Shown: one piece after another, positions 28,106 to 36,048 of the stretch | Position numbering within the stretch: the stretch's first letter is position 1 | How the letters are laid out: each line of letters begins with the position of its first letter | Assembly (NCBI RefSeq): GCF_013390595.1 | Contig: NZ_JACAWV010000007.1 | Span: 496,001 to 560,000, forward strand | DNA: 64,000 nt | Direction: 5' to 3' | Source: Rhizobium sp. RM | GTDB taxonomy: Bacteria > Pseudomonadota > Alphaproteobacteria > Rhizobiales > Rhizobiaceae | Notes under the pieces: model-generated | Seen by the model: the letters and a program-made list of their open reading frames with translations, nothing else | Database searches by the model: none | What the model was told of the DNA's origin: nothing | Position numbers and translations under genes: made by a program

Positions 28106-28970
28106 AATGCACCTTCCTGCCGATGATACGAGATTTGAGAATGGCAAGCGCGACGAGCAGGATGAACAACAGAACTGCCAGCGCTGAGCCGCGTCCTATA
28201 TCGAAAAGGACGAAACCGATCTCGTAGAGCCGGTTGACCAACATATCCGTTGCACCTGCCGGACCACCGCGCGTCATCACATTGACGATGGTGAAAACCT
28301 GAAATGCCTCAATGACCGAAATGACCAGAAGGAAGTAGGTTGTTGGCATAACGAGTGGCAGTGTAACGCGCCGGAAAACGTGCATGCGGCGACCGCCATC
28401 TACAGCAGCGGCATCGTACAGCTCCCGCGGGATAGCCTGCAATCCGGCAATATAGATCACGATGTCATAGCCGAGCTGTTTCCAGGTGTTGACGAAGATC
28501 AGCACCCAGAGCGCCAGATAGGGGTCTTGCAGCCATTGCACCTTACCGAGACCAAGTGTGCCGAGGATCGCGTTCACCATGCCGTAATCGGTGGAGAATA
28601 CCCAGGAAAACACCACTGCAATCGATACTGTCGATGTGACGGACGGCAGGAAGAGCGCGCCTCGCAGAAGACGCGAATGCACTGTTTCCCTGACAAGATA
28701 GCCGGCAATGAGCAGCGCCAGACCAAGCCGCAGCGGCACGGACAGGACAGCAAAGACCGTCGTGACCCAGAGCGAATTCCAGACCTCACGTGAGGACAGC
28801 AATTGCTCATAGTTGCGCAGACCGACAAAAGGCATATCCGGCGACAGGAAGTTCCACTCGCGAACACTGAGATTGAGGCTCGTCAGGATCGGGATATAGG
28901 TGAAAACCGCGATGGAAATCATCAACGGTGCCACGAACAAGTAGGGAGTGAGTTTGCGAAGCATGACCAT
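28095..28970 (-). CDS. Carbohydrate ABC transporter permease, UgpA/MalF type
   Basis: A 291-aa inner-membrane permease. The first transmembrane segment is residues ~8-28 (PYLFVAPLMISIAVFTYIPI), and the EAA loop reads LYDAAAVDGGRRMHVFRRVTLPLVMPT. It begins 53 bp after the binding-protein gene and overlaps the next permease by 11 bp. ATG codons at 28970 and 28964 are both usable; neither has a strong ribosome site. It forms the second half of the CUT1 translocation channel. Confidence 0.92.
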   Translation of the reverse strand: MVMLRKLTPYLFVAPLMISIAVFTYIPILTSLNLSVREWNFLSPDMPFVGLRNYEQLLSSREVWNSLWVTTVFAVLSVPLRLGLALLIAGYLVRETVHSRLLRGALFLPSVTSTVSIAVVFSWVFSTDYGMVNAILGTLGLGKVQWLQDPYLALWVLIFVNTWKQLGYDIVIYIAGLQAIPRELYDAAAVDGGRRMHVFRRVTLPLVMPTTYFLLVISVIEAFQVFTIVNVMTRGGPAGATDMLVNRLYEIGFVLFDIGRGSALAVLLFILLVALAILKSRIIGRKVHYEA

Positions 28971-29023
28971 AATCGTACCGGCGGCACGGGGATAAACCCG
29001 CCCGCCGGTAGCCTTGCGTGAGA

Positions 29024-30280
29024 TCAGTTACCGACGCGCTTTTCTTCTGCGCGCGTCTGCTCGGCGAAATCCTTCATCGTCTCCTCGACCTCACGCTGAC
29101 CGAGCGCCATCGCCTGCCACATCTTGTATTCGGTGGTACGCATCCAGGTGACGACAGTCGTGCGCGCACGACCATGGGCATTTGGCAGGGACTCGATTGC
29201 CACATCGATACCGGGCTGGGTGGTCAGAGCTTCTTTGGCGATAGGCAAATCTGCGCTTTTCTTGTTGATTGGCAGATATCCGGTCGCCGCGAACCAGACT
29301 GCATTCGCTTCCGGAGACGCCGCATAGCTGACGAACTTGTAAGCGGCGTCCTGAACCTCTTTGGGAGAGGTCGCCATGATGCCGATGCCGGCGCCACCGA
29401 TCGGAACCGAGCAGGTTTTGTTGCAAGGCATCGGACGCACGACAAGGTTGTCGCCAATCGCCTTCTTGGCTTCGCCGTAATTGCCGGTCGAGTTGAACAT
29501 GATACCGACCTTTTTGGCCAGGAAGGCATCGCGACCATTGTCTTCTTCCGTCACGCCATCTGGCGAGGCGACCTTGTTCTCGTGAACCAGAGAGGCCATC
29601 CATTGATAGGCTTCGATGGTGTTTGGTTTGTCGAGCAGGATTTCACCTGTCTTGGGGTCAACCAGTTCGCTGTCGTTCGCCATGACCAGACCCCAGCGAG
29701 CAAATTGCCCGGGAGCCGCAATACCAGACACACCGTCCGCGCCAAGCTTGTCGCTAATCGTTTTCGCGGCTGAAAGGATTTCGTCAAAAGTCTTCAAAGG
29801 CGTATCGGCAGAAAGACCTGCCCGCTGGAAGATATCCTTATTGAAATAAAGGACCGGCGTGGATGAGTTGAACGGCACGATGTAGTTCTTGCCGTTGATG
29901 ACACCAACTTCCTGCGCGTAGTCGTAGAGATCGGCCTTCAGCGGATCTGCGTCAAAATAGGGCGTCAGATCTGTGAGGATATTGTTGTTGGCGAACAGAC
30001 CATAGCGGGTCACTTCGAGAATGACGGCATCCGGCGCGCGGCGGGCGGGAATGGCGGCCTGTAGCTTGGCAATGATGTCGTTGTAGTTGCCGACGAACTC
30101 GGCTTCGACATCGATGCCGGGATTGGCAGCCTCGAAATTGGCGATGATCTTGTCCAGCGCCTGACCGCTGGACTTGTTGAAGCTGTGCCAGAATTTCACC
30201 GTGGTGGCAGCGTCGGCCGCACCAACGCTGACAAAAAGGGCGAGTGCGGCAGCAACCGTGCTTTTAAATTTCCGTGACAT
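29024..30280 (-). CDS. Extracellular solute-binding protein family 1 (UgpB-like)
   Basis: A 418-aa periplasmic substrate-binding protein, first gene of the operon. The signal peptide is MSRKFKSTVAAALALFVSV with cleavage near GAADA-ATTVKFW. The mature part has the SBP_bac_1 pattern: TVKFWHSF, a long FEAANPGIDVEAEFVGNYND segment, and LYFNKDIFQRAGL. Two ATGs lie 6 bases apart. The second (30280) is chosen because GAGGAG is optimally spaced from it and abuts the first. Two cysteines (MPCNKTCSVP) are unusual for a periplasmic binding protein and could form a disulphide. A relic of this gene's 5' end lies about 10.3 kb away (40444-40685). Confidence 0.93.
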   Translation of the reverse strand: MSRKFKSTVAAALALFVSVGAADAATTVKFWHSFNKSSGQALDKIIANFEAANPGIDVEAEFVGNYNDIIAKLQAAIPARRAPDAVILEVTRYGLFANNNILTDLTPYFDADPLKADLYDYAQEVGVINGKNYIVPFNSSTPVLYFNKDIFQRAGLSADTPLKTFDEILSAAKTISDKLGADGVSGIAAPGQFARWGLVMANDSELVDPKTGEILLDKPNTIEAYQWMASLVHENKVASPDGVTEEDNGRDAFLAKKVGIMFNSTGNYGEAKKAIGDNLVVRPMPCNKTCSVPIGGAGIGIMATSPKEVQDAAYKFVSYAASPEANAVWFAATGYLPINKKSADLPIAKEALTTQPGIDVAIESLPNAHGRARTTVVTWMRTTEYKMWQAMALGQREVEETMKDFAEQTRAEEKRVGN

Positions 30281-30302
30281 CTGCATCTCCTCTGCAAACG
30301 AA

Positions 30303-30333
30303 ATTGCAATTACGGAGATTTAGCAATTGCAAG
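30303..30333. promoter_or_regulatory. Candidate operator: ATTGCAAT / GCAATTGCAAG repeats
   Basis: Just upstream of the binding-protein start are two symmetric elements: ATTGCAAT (30303-30310) and GCAATTGC (30323-30330, extended to GCAATTGCAAG). CAATTGCAAGT recurs at 30470-30480. The centres are about two helical turns apart. Position in front of the operon encoding an RpiR regulator makes them candidate binding sites, or catabolite-type control sites. This is inference. Confidence 0.4.
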
Positions 30334-30398
30334 CGACAGTTTGTTGAAACGTCTGTGAAGCTTTGATGACGAGGAATTGTCACACACGCGGGCAAACC

Positions 30399-30423
30399 GG
30401 AACCAAACGATCAGAGCTGAGTT
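30399..30423 (+). promoter_or_regulatory. EcfG-like promoter candidate upstream of the lipocalin gene
   Basis: GGAAC (30399-30403), a 17-base spacer and GTT (30421-30423) fit GGAAC-N18-TT on the plus strand. It lies about 250 bp from the lipocalin start, which is far. The same element is kept in the relic copy at 40653-40677. The rest of 30287-30677 shows only the repeats listed separately and no gene. Confidence 0.35.
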
Positions 30424-30677
30424 GAGAAGCTGGCGTTTTGCGATCCGGTCACGCCACGGCGAGGATCGTCAATTGCAAGTCATCACGTAGCCAGAAATGC
30501 CGCGTGCGCAGACACAAATCGCCGTCTAATACTGTCAACTAAATGGCTTTTCCTGCACGTTCCTCGATTGGCACTTGGTGACTCTCGCGGTTCACGTCAT
30601 CGCGAATGCTACTTTTCCATTGAACCCAATCCGGAACTTCGTCGTTAAACGAATTTATTCAGTTGGAGGAAATCGCG

Positions 30678-31211
30678 ATGGGACCACGTTCTTGCGTTCC
30701 AACATTTCTCTTGATCGCACTTGGTCTTGTTTCCAGTTTCACGACGGATGCCGGCGCGACGCCCAAGGTTGTCAAGGTCGGGCCTGATCATTATCGGGGA
30801 ACCTGGCTGGAGATTGGACGAACGCCGATGTTCCTGACAGATGGGTGCGTCGCCGGATATTCGACCTACCGTAGAGGCGTTAAACCCGATGACGTCATTG
30901 TGGAGGATGGCTGCTACGTTGACACGCCGGCAGGCAGGTTAAAGACAGTCCGTGGATCCGGGAAAATTGAGGACTTTGGTACGACTAACGCAAAAATGCG
31001 AGTTCGTTATCCGCTTCTGATTACCTTCAACTACTGGGTCCTCTACAAGTCGCCGGACAAAACTTGGTTCATCAGCGCCACCCCATCAATGTCGGATCTG
31101 TGGATTTACTCCAGGACGGTTCCCACCAATGCACAGCTTAAACGGATGATCCGCAAGGCGAGCGAACTCGGTTATGATGTCCAAAAGCTTGAGTTTCCAC
31201 CTGCGCGTTAA
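30678..31211 (+). CDS. Secreted lipocalin family protein (Blc-like)
   Basis: A 177-aa protein with a signal peptide (PTFLLIALGLVSSFTTDAGA, cleavage before TPK). The lipocalin pattern is present: GTWLEIGRTP near the start of the mature part (the G-x-W of the family) and the C-terminal LWIYSRT ... LGYDVQKLEF typical of Blc/apolipoprotein-D-like proteins. Such beta-barrels bind hydrophobic ligands such as lysophospholipids and act in the envelope. No lipobox Cys is seen, so it is probably periplasmic or exported rather than a lipoprotein. Two cysteines (DGCVAG, EDGCYV) may form a disulphide. ATG 30678 is used because GGAGGA lies directly upstream; an in-frame TTG at 30663 overlaps that site. It is divergent from the uptake operon. 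Confidence 0.8.
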   Translation: MGPRSCVPTFLLIALGLVSSFTTDAGATPKVVKVGPDHYRGTWLEIGRTPMFLTDGCVAGYSTYRRGVKPDDVIVEDGCYVDTPAGRLKTVRGSGKIEDFGTTNAKMRVRYPLLITFNYWVLYKSPDKTWFISATPSMSDLWIYSRTVPTNAQLKRMIRKASELGYDVQKLEFPPAR

Positions 31212-31702
31212 AGCGCCAGCACGACAGTGCTGAGATCAAGAGCACAAGTCAGGAATCAATAAAATTGGCTGCCCGTCGGCGCGGTGTCTTTGCATAGCTT
31301 AAAGCGTGGAAAGCAGCGCTGCGCGAGACCTCTACCCAAACTCAAGTTGCCGAAGCCACAGCAATCATCAGGCGAGACTGAATCGGGGAACCGCCATGGC
31401 CTCACAAGCGAACCCATGAGGAATTTGAACCGGCCGGACGATCAACTCGCCCCAGTCGCTTCAGACAGCATGCCTCCTGATCGCAGTCAAACGAGGCGTA
31501 GAATTCCGAACCTAAATATCCGATTTCTCAACAAAATACATGTCGAAAAGCGATCGTTTTCGCATAATTTTTTATCACAGTTGTGTCGCGCAAATTCTTT
31601 AGGCAAGGCGGCTTGCGCAACGTCAATCTTCATGCTTGTATAGACAACTAGAAGCGCTACGGCGTCGCATGTCGACACGACCGCACCTGGCCAAAAAGGA
31701 TT
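31212..31702. other. Intergenic region before the ABC/HutC operon
   Basis: These 491 bases hold no convincing gene. A 119-codon plus-strand frame (31284-31643) has no ribosome site, low-complexity composition and no recognisable domain. The only clear element is the dyad at 31636-31647, listed separately. Confidence 0.6.
31636..31647. promoter_or_regulatory. Candidate HutC operator TTGTATAGACAA
   Basis: The dyad TTGT-ATAG-ACAA lies 55 bp upstream of the first importer gene and overlaps a TATAGA hexamer that could be a -10 box. GntR/HutC regulators bind GT...AC palindromes of this size. HutC is encoded in the same gene run, so repression of the operon through this site is likely, though inferred. 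Confidence 0.55.
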
Positions 31703-32821
31703 ATGCTTATGATAACCTTCGACCAAGTCAGTAAGCACTACCGCGGCGATACCATCGCAGTCGACAAACTGTCGCTCACGGCCCCAACCGGAAAACTGAC
31801 TGTGTTCGTTGGCCCCTCCGGCTGCGGCAAGACGACGTCGCTGCGGATGATCAACAGGCTGATAGCCCCCACATCTGGGTCTATTCTCCTTGATGGTGAG
31901 CGCACGGACTCGATGGATGTCGCCCTGCTGCGCCGCAGGATCGGCTACGTCATCCAGAACGCCGGTCTTTTTCCCCACAGAACGGTCGTTCAAAACATTG
32001 CCACAACGGCCCGCCTGAACGGGACGCCCAAGCAACAGGCTCTTCGCACCGCCCATGACCTGCTCGATCGTGTCGGTCTTTCCGCAGCATTTGCGGATCG
32101 CTATCCATGGCAGCTTTCGGGCGGCCAGCAACAGCGTGTAGGTGTTGCCCGCGCACTTGCATCCGATCCGAAATTCATGCTGATGGATGAGCCGTTCAGC
32201 GCGGTCGATCCGGTCGTGCGTAACCAGTTGCAGGATGAGTTCCTGCGCCTGCAGCGCGAGATCGGCAAGACGATCATCATGGTCACGCACGATATCGATG
32301 AAGCGCTCAAGCTCGGCGATCAGGTCGCCGTTCTCCGAACCGGCGGCACGCTTGCACAGATTGCAACGCCACAGGAGCTGCTGGCACGGCCAGCCGACGA
32401 CTTCGTTGCAGACTTTATTGGCCGCGACCGTGGCTACCGCATTCTCGGCTTTTCGGAGTTCGACAACGGCGTCGCCCTTGGAAAGGAACCGACGGCAGTT
32501 CTCGGCACCAGCCCGGAAGCCCTGCGGGAGATTGCCACGGATCGGTGGGTTCTTGTGGCCGATGCTGAAAACAGGCCGATTGGCTGGGCAGATGTCCAAA
32601 GCATCAAAAATCCCCTGCGCGAAGGCGATATCAACCTCAGCGGAACGCTTGCCGCTGAAGGCAGCAGTCTGCGGCATGTACTGGACGCTGCGCTCAGCTC
32701 GCCGTCCGGCCGTGGCGTGATTGTCAGCCCGGTGGGCGAACTGGTCGGCACGGTGACGTTGCCGAATGTCGTTGCCGCGATCGAGGCGTCACGCAATGGC
32801 CGCCTGGCGGTGCAACCATGA
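31703..32821 (+). CDS. Quaternary-amine/histidine-type ABC transporter ATP-binding protein (OpuCA/OsmV-like)
   Basis: A 372-aa ATPase of the QAT family. Walker A GPSGCGKTT (~38-46), Q-loop VIQNAGLFPHRTV, signature LSGGQQQRVGVARA, Walker B FMLMDEPFSAVDP, switch VTHDIDEA. The C-terminal third (from ~260) resembles the CBS-containing tail of OpuA/OsmV ATPases (GWADVQSIKNPL ... GRGVIVSPVGELVGTVT), a region that can sense ionic strength or nucleotides in relatives. ATG 31703 and 31709 both lie close to AGGA. Its stop overlaps the next start (ATGA). With HutC and a HutH homologue downstream, an imidazole or amino-acid substrate is as likely as glycine betaine. Rhizobial HutXWV is a precedent for a QAT-type histidine importer. 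Confidence 0.9.
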   Translation: MLMITFDQVSKHYRGDTIAVDKLSLTAPTGKLTVFVGPSGCGKTTSLRMINRLIAPTSGSILLDGERTDSMDVALLRRRIGYVIQNAGLFPHRTVVQNIATTARLNGTPKQQALRTAHDLLDRVGLSAAFADRYPWQLSGGQQQRVGVARALASDPKFMLMDEPFSAVDPVVRNQLQDEFLRLQREIGKTIIMVTHDIDEALKLGDQVAVLRTGGTLAQIATPQELLARPADDFVADFIGRDRGYRILGFSEFDNGVALGKEPTAVLGTSPEALREIATDRWVLVADAENRPIGWADVQSIKNPLREGDINLSGTLAAEGSSLRHVLDAALSSPSGRGVIVSPVGELVGTVTLPNVVAAIEASRNGRLAVQP

Positions 32822-33468
32822 GGTTCGACTGGCTGTACCGCGAATCCGGACGGATCGCAGAACTCTTCGTCTGGCATCTGGGGCTTTCCGTCGTCCCTGT
32901 CCTGATCGGGCTTGTCCTCGCGCTGCCGCTGGGCTGGATCGCGCAACGTGCCGGCTTTTTCCGCTCCACCATGCTTGGCGCGGCCGGCCTCCTCTACACC
33001 ATCCCGTCGCTGGCCCTGTTCGTGCTTCTACCGCTTGTCCTTGGCACGCGAATCCTTGATCCGCTGAACGTCGTCGTCGCATTGACAATTTACGCACTGG
33101 CGCTTCTGGTTCGCACGGTCAGTGACGGTCTCGATTCCGTGTCTCCCGACGTCGTTCAGGCGGCGAATGCCATGGGTTATCGTCGCCTCACCCGGCTGCT
33201 CGTCGTCGAACTGCCCCTGGCCGTCCCGGTCATCGCAGCAGGACTGCGCGTCGCGGTGGTATCAAATGTCAGCATTGTTTCCGTGGCCGCTCTCGTCGGC
33301 ACGCCGCAACTCGGCCTGCTTTTCACTCAGGGGCTGCAGTTGCGCTTCCTGACACCGATCATCGCGGGCATTCTACTATGTATCACGCTGGCAGCACTGC
33401 TGGACGGGATCGTCCTGTTCATTGCACGTCGCCTGACACCCTGGCAGGCGGGAGGCGCTGAGCGATGA
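32818..33468 (+). CDS. QAT-type ABC transporter permease (OpuCB/OsmW-like)
   Basis: A 216-aa inner-membrane permease with five to six hydrophobic segments and the binding-protein-dependent transport motif (VVQAANAMGYRRLTRLLVVELPLAVPVIAAG). Its ATG overlaps the ATPase stop by 4 bp, and its own stop overlaps the following permease start by 4 bp, so the three are translationally coupled. It probably forms a heterodimeric channel with the next gene product. Confidence 0.9.
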   Translation: MRFDWLYRESGRIAELFVWHLGLSVVPVLIGLVLALPLGWIAQRAGFFRSTMLGAAGLLYTIPSLALFVLLPLVLGTRILDPLNVVVALTIYALALLVRTVSDGLDSVSPDVVQAANAMGYRRLTRLLVVELPLAVPVIAAGLRVAVVSNVSIVSVAALVGTPQLGLLFTQGLQLRFLTPIIAGILLCITLAALLDGIVLFIARRLTPWQAGGAER

Positions 33469-34136
33469 TCGAATGGTTCTCAAACCCGGCACACTGGACT
33501 GGCACTGACGGTGTTTTTGCGCTCATCGTGCAACACCTGGCCTATAGCGCCATTGCACTTTTTTTCGCATGTCTGATCGGCATGCCTGTCGGGCTCTACG
33601 TTGGCCACACAAGGCGGGGCATCGTCTTCATCGCTGGCCTTGCCAATGCGTTGCGGGCGCTTCCGAGCCTCGGTCTCATCGTTCTTCTGGTCATCCTTTT
33701 CGGTCCCGTTTTTGCGTCAGATATGGCCTTCATCGTCCCGAGCATTATCGTTCTCGTGCTCCTGGCCGTGCCGCCTATCATGAGCGGAACCTATGCCGGG
33801 ATTGCGGCCGTCGATCCTGCGGCGGTGGATGCAGCGCGAGGCATGGGCAAACGTCCACTCGACATTCTATTCGATGTCGAGCTGCCCTGTGCACTGCCGC
33901 TGATCTTTTCGGGGCTGCGCAGCGCGACACTGCAGATCATATCAACCGCAACGATCGCCGCCTACGTGTCTCTGGGGGGGCTCGGCCGCCTGATCATCGA
34001 TGGTCGTGCCCAAAACGATTATTACCAGATGGCCGCAGGTGCGGTCCTCGTCGGAGGTCTCGCTCTGGCGGTTGACCTCGCAATCGGCATCATATCGAGG
34101 CTTACGGTGTCACCCGGACTAACGCGCCGCCATTAA
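33465..34136 (+). CDS. QAT-type ABC transporter permease (OpuCD/OsmY-like)
   Basis: A 223-aa inner-membrane permease. It has several hydrophobic segments and the coupling motif AVDAARGMGKRPLDILFDVELPCALPLIFSG. It starts in the ATGA overlap at 33465-33468. The gene is followed by 67 bp before the binding-protein gene. Confidence 0.9.
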   Translation: MIEWFSNPAHWTGTDGVFALIVQHLAYSAIALFFACLIGMPVGLYVGHTRRGIVFIAGLANALRALPSLGLIVLLVILFGPVFASDMAFIVPSIIVLVLLAVPPIMSGTYAGIAAVDPAAVDAARGMGKRPLDILFDVELPCALPLIFSGLRSATLQIISTATIAAYVSLGGLGRLIIDGRAQNDYYQMAAGAVLVGGLALAVDLAIGIISRLTVSPGLTRRH

Positions 34137-34203
34137 GGGCGGCGTGCATCAAACAAAATTCATTTTCACCCTGACGACTATATAATCCAGAGGAGTAGCT
34201 TGC

Positions 34204-35118
34204 ATGGCATTCAGCATCATCAAAGCCGTCGGCGCGTTTGCGCTCATGGCTCTTTCAGCTACCACGGCGCTTGGCCAGACCGATCCGCTCGGGGCTGCTC
34301 CGGCCGCCAGGACGGACAACACAACCATTATCGTCGGCTCCGCCGACTTCCCGGAAAGCCAGCTATTGGCGACGATTTACGCCAAGGCGCTTGCAGCAAA
34401 GGGCATCAAGGCTGAAACAAAACTGAGTATCGGCAGCCGCGAGGTCTACATACCGGCTCTGCTCGATGGTTCGATTGACCTGCTGCCCGAATATGCAGGC
34501 GCAACACTGAGTTACCTCGACAAGAATGCAACCGCCCATTCGCCGGCAGATGTGGCGGCAGCGCTCAAGGCCGTTCTGCCGAAGGGCGTTTCGATGTTGA
34601 CACCCTCTGCGGCGCAGGATTCCGACAGCGTTGCGGTCACACGCGCAACGGCCGAGAAATACAAACTGAAGACAATTGCCGATCTTTCTCCGGTCGCTTC
34701 GCAACTGGTTCTCGGTGGCCCACCAGAATGGAAGACCAGAAAAGAGGGTATCATTGGCCTCAAGGACCTTTACGGCCTGGAGTTCAGCTCATTCAAGTCG
34801 CTGGATGTCGGCGGACCACTGACGCTGTCGGCACTCGTCAATGATCAGGTTCAGGTTGCAAACCTGTTCTCGACCGATCCCGCGATCGCCGCCAACGACC
34901 TCATCGTTCTGGAGGATACGAAGAACCTCTTTCCTGCCCAGAACATCGTTCCGGTTATTGCGACCCCAAAGGTTAGCGACGTCGTGACGACAACGCTCGA
35001 TGCTGTCTCCGCCGCGTTGACGACTGCAGACCTCATCGTCATGAACGGCCGTCTGGCCAATCATGACAGCTTCGATGTCGTGGCCGAGGAATGGCTGACC
35101 AAACACAAGTTGAACTGA
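34204..35118 (+). CDS. QAT-type ABC transporter substrate-binding protein (OsmF/OpuCC-like)
   Basis: A 304-aa periplasmic binding protein. The signal peptide covers about residues 1-25 (IIKAVGAFALMALSATTALG), followed by an OpuAC-type domain: TTIIVGSADFPESQLLATIYAKAL, EVYIPALLDGSIDLLPEYAGATLSYL, and ALVNDQVQVANLFSTDPAI in the hinge. GAGGAG lies 7 bases before the ATG. In this family a box of aromatic residues binds quaternary amines; I cannot assign such a box here, so the ligand stays open. Confidence 0.9.
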   Translation: MAFSIIKAVGAFALMALSATTALGQTDPLGAAPAARTDNTTIIVGSADFPESQLLATIYAKALAAKGIKAETKLSIGSREVYIPALLDGSIDLLPEYAGATLSYLDKNATAHSPADVAAALKAVLPKGVSMLTPSAAQDSDSVAVTRATAEKYKLKTIADLSPVASQLVLGGPPEWKTRKEGIIGLKDLYGLEFSSFKSLDVGGPLTLSALVNDQVQVANLFSTDPAIAANDLIVLEDTKNLFPAQNIVPVIATPKVSDVVTTTLDAVSAALTTADLIVMNGRLANHDSFDVVAEEWLTKHKLN

Positions 35119-35123
35119 CCGTT

Positions 35124-35157
35124 ATTTGCGGGTACGGCATCCGCGGTATCCGCAAAT
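35124..35157 (+). terminator. Stem-loop after the binding-protein gene
   Basis: ATTTGCGGGTAC (35124-35135) pairs with GTATCCGCAAAT (35146-35157), twelve pairs with one G-U. The loop is 10 bases. It starts 5 bases after the stop. No U-tract follows, so it may protect the 3' end of the importer mRNA or attenuate transcription into hutC rather than terminate fully. Confidence 0.4.
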
Positions 35158-35214
35158 TCACCATCGTCAGATGCCGGGCCTTCGGCCTGACGCACTAACT
35201 CTCGTTGGAACCCG

Positions 35215-35955
35215 ATGCAGACGGCACCAGACAAGGTCGAAATCAGCCAAGACGAGAAGGCTCCTGCCCCGCCACTCTACGTCAAGCTCAAGGACTATGT
35301 GCGCAGCCGCGTCGAAACCGGTGAGTGGCCAGTCGGTCAGCGCGTCCCCTCGGAGAACGAGCTGGTCGATATGCTGGGCGTCAGCCGCATGACGGCAAAC
35401 CGCGCCTTGCGTGAGCTTGCCGATGAAGGCTTCGTCGTGCGTGTGCAGGGCAAAGGTTCGTTCGTCGCCAGCAAGAAGCGGACGTCACAGTTTCAGAGCG
35501 TCCCCAATATTGCCGACGAGATTACCCTAAATGGTGGCGTGCACACCGCCCAAGTTATCCTGCTTCGCACAGAGGACTGCAATCTGGAGCTGTCGGAAGC
35601 GCTCGCCGTGGACATCGGAAGCACGGTTGCTCATTCGATCATCGTCCACGCCGAAGACAGTGTTCCGATGCAGATTGAGGATCGCTTCGTCAACCATCAG
35701 ATCGTACCCGATTACCTGAGCCAGGATTTCGGTACGACCACGCCAAACGGCTATCTCACCGCCGTTGCACCAATCGTCAGGGCTGAACAGCATATCGAGG
35801 CCGTAACCGCCCAAGCCTGGGAATGCAAGCTCCTTGCGATCTCAAAGACCGAGCCCTGCCTGCTGGTTCGACGCCGGACGTGGTCTCAGGACGGTGTCAT
35901 CTCTTCGGTACGTTTGCTCTATCCTGGAAGCCGCTATCGTCTTTACAGCACCTGA
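35215..35955 (+). CDS. hutC: HutC-type GntR-family repressor
   Basis: A 246-aa regulator. Residues ~20-88 are a GntR winged helix (PLYVKLKDYVRSRVETGEW ... VPSENELVDMLGVSRMTANRALREL). From ~95 to the end is a UTRA ligand-binding domain with HutC hallmarks: NIADEI, MQIEDRFVNHQIVPDYLSQDF, ITxxEPCLLVRRRTWS-like text and the C-terminal LLYPGSRYRL. HutC proteins are released from DNA by urocanate, the product of histidine ammonia-lyase. It sits between the importer and a HutH homologue on the same strand and probably controls the run through TTGTATAGACAA at 31636. No canonical hutU/hutI/hutG genes are in the window. Confidence 0.9.
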   Translation: MQTAPDKVEISQDEKAPAPPLYVKLKDYVRSRVETGEWPVGQRVPSENELVDMLGVSRMTANRALRELADEGFVVRVQGKGSFVASKKRTSQFQSVPNIADEITLNGGVHTAQVILLRTEDCNLELSEALAVDIGSTVAHSIIVHAEDSVPMQIEDRFVNHQIVPDYLSQDFGTTTPNGYLTAVAPIVRAEQHIEAVTAQAWECKLLAISKTEPCLLVRRRTWSQDGVISSVRLLYPGSRYRLYST

Positions 35956-36048
35956 TGTCCGCTCGGTCTGGTTACCGCCCGCGTATCTTTAAACGGAAAA
36001 TTCGATGTCACCTTGCGCCGTATTGCTCTCGTCTGCCAGGAAAATCCC

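Noticed and set aside
30633..30652. Second GGAAC near the lipocalin start as an EcfG promoter
   Set aside because: No (C/A)GTT at the right spacing; only TTT follows.
31284..31643. 119-codon plus-strand frame between the lipocalin and the importer
   Set aside because: No ribosome site and no recognisable domain; it runs through the putative operator region.
31487..32677. 396-codon minus-strand frame opposite the QAT ATPase gene
   Set aside because: It is the shadow of a gene with clear Walker and signature motifs on the other strand.
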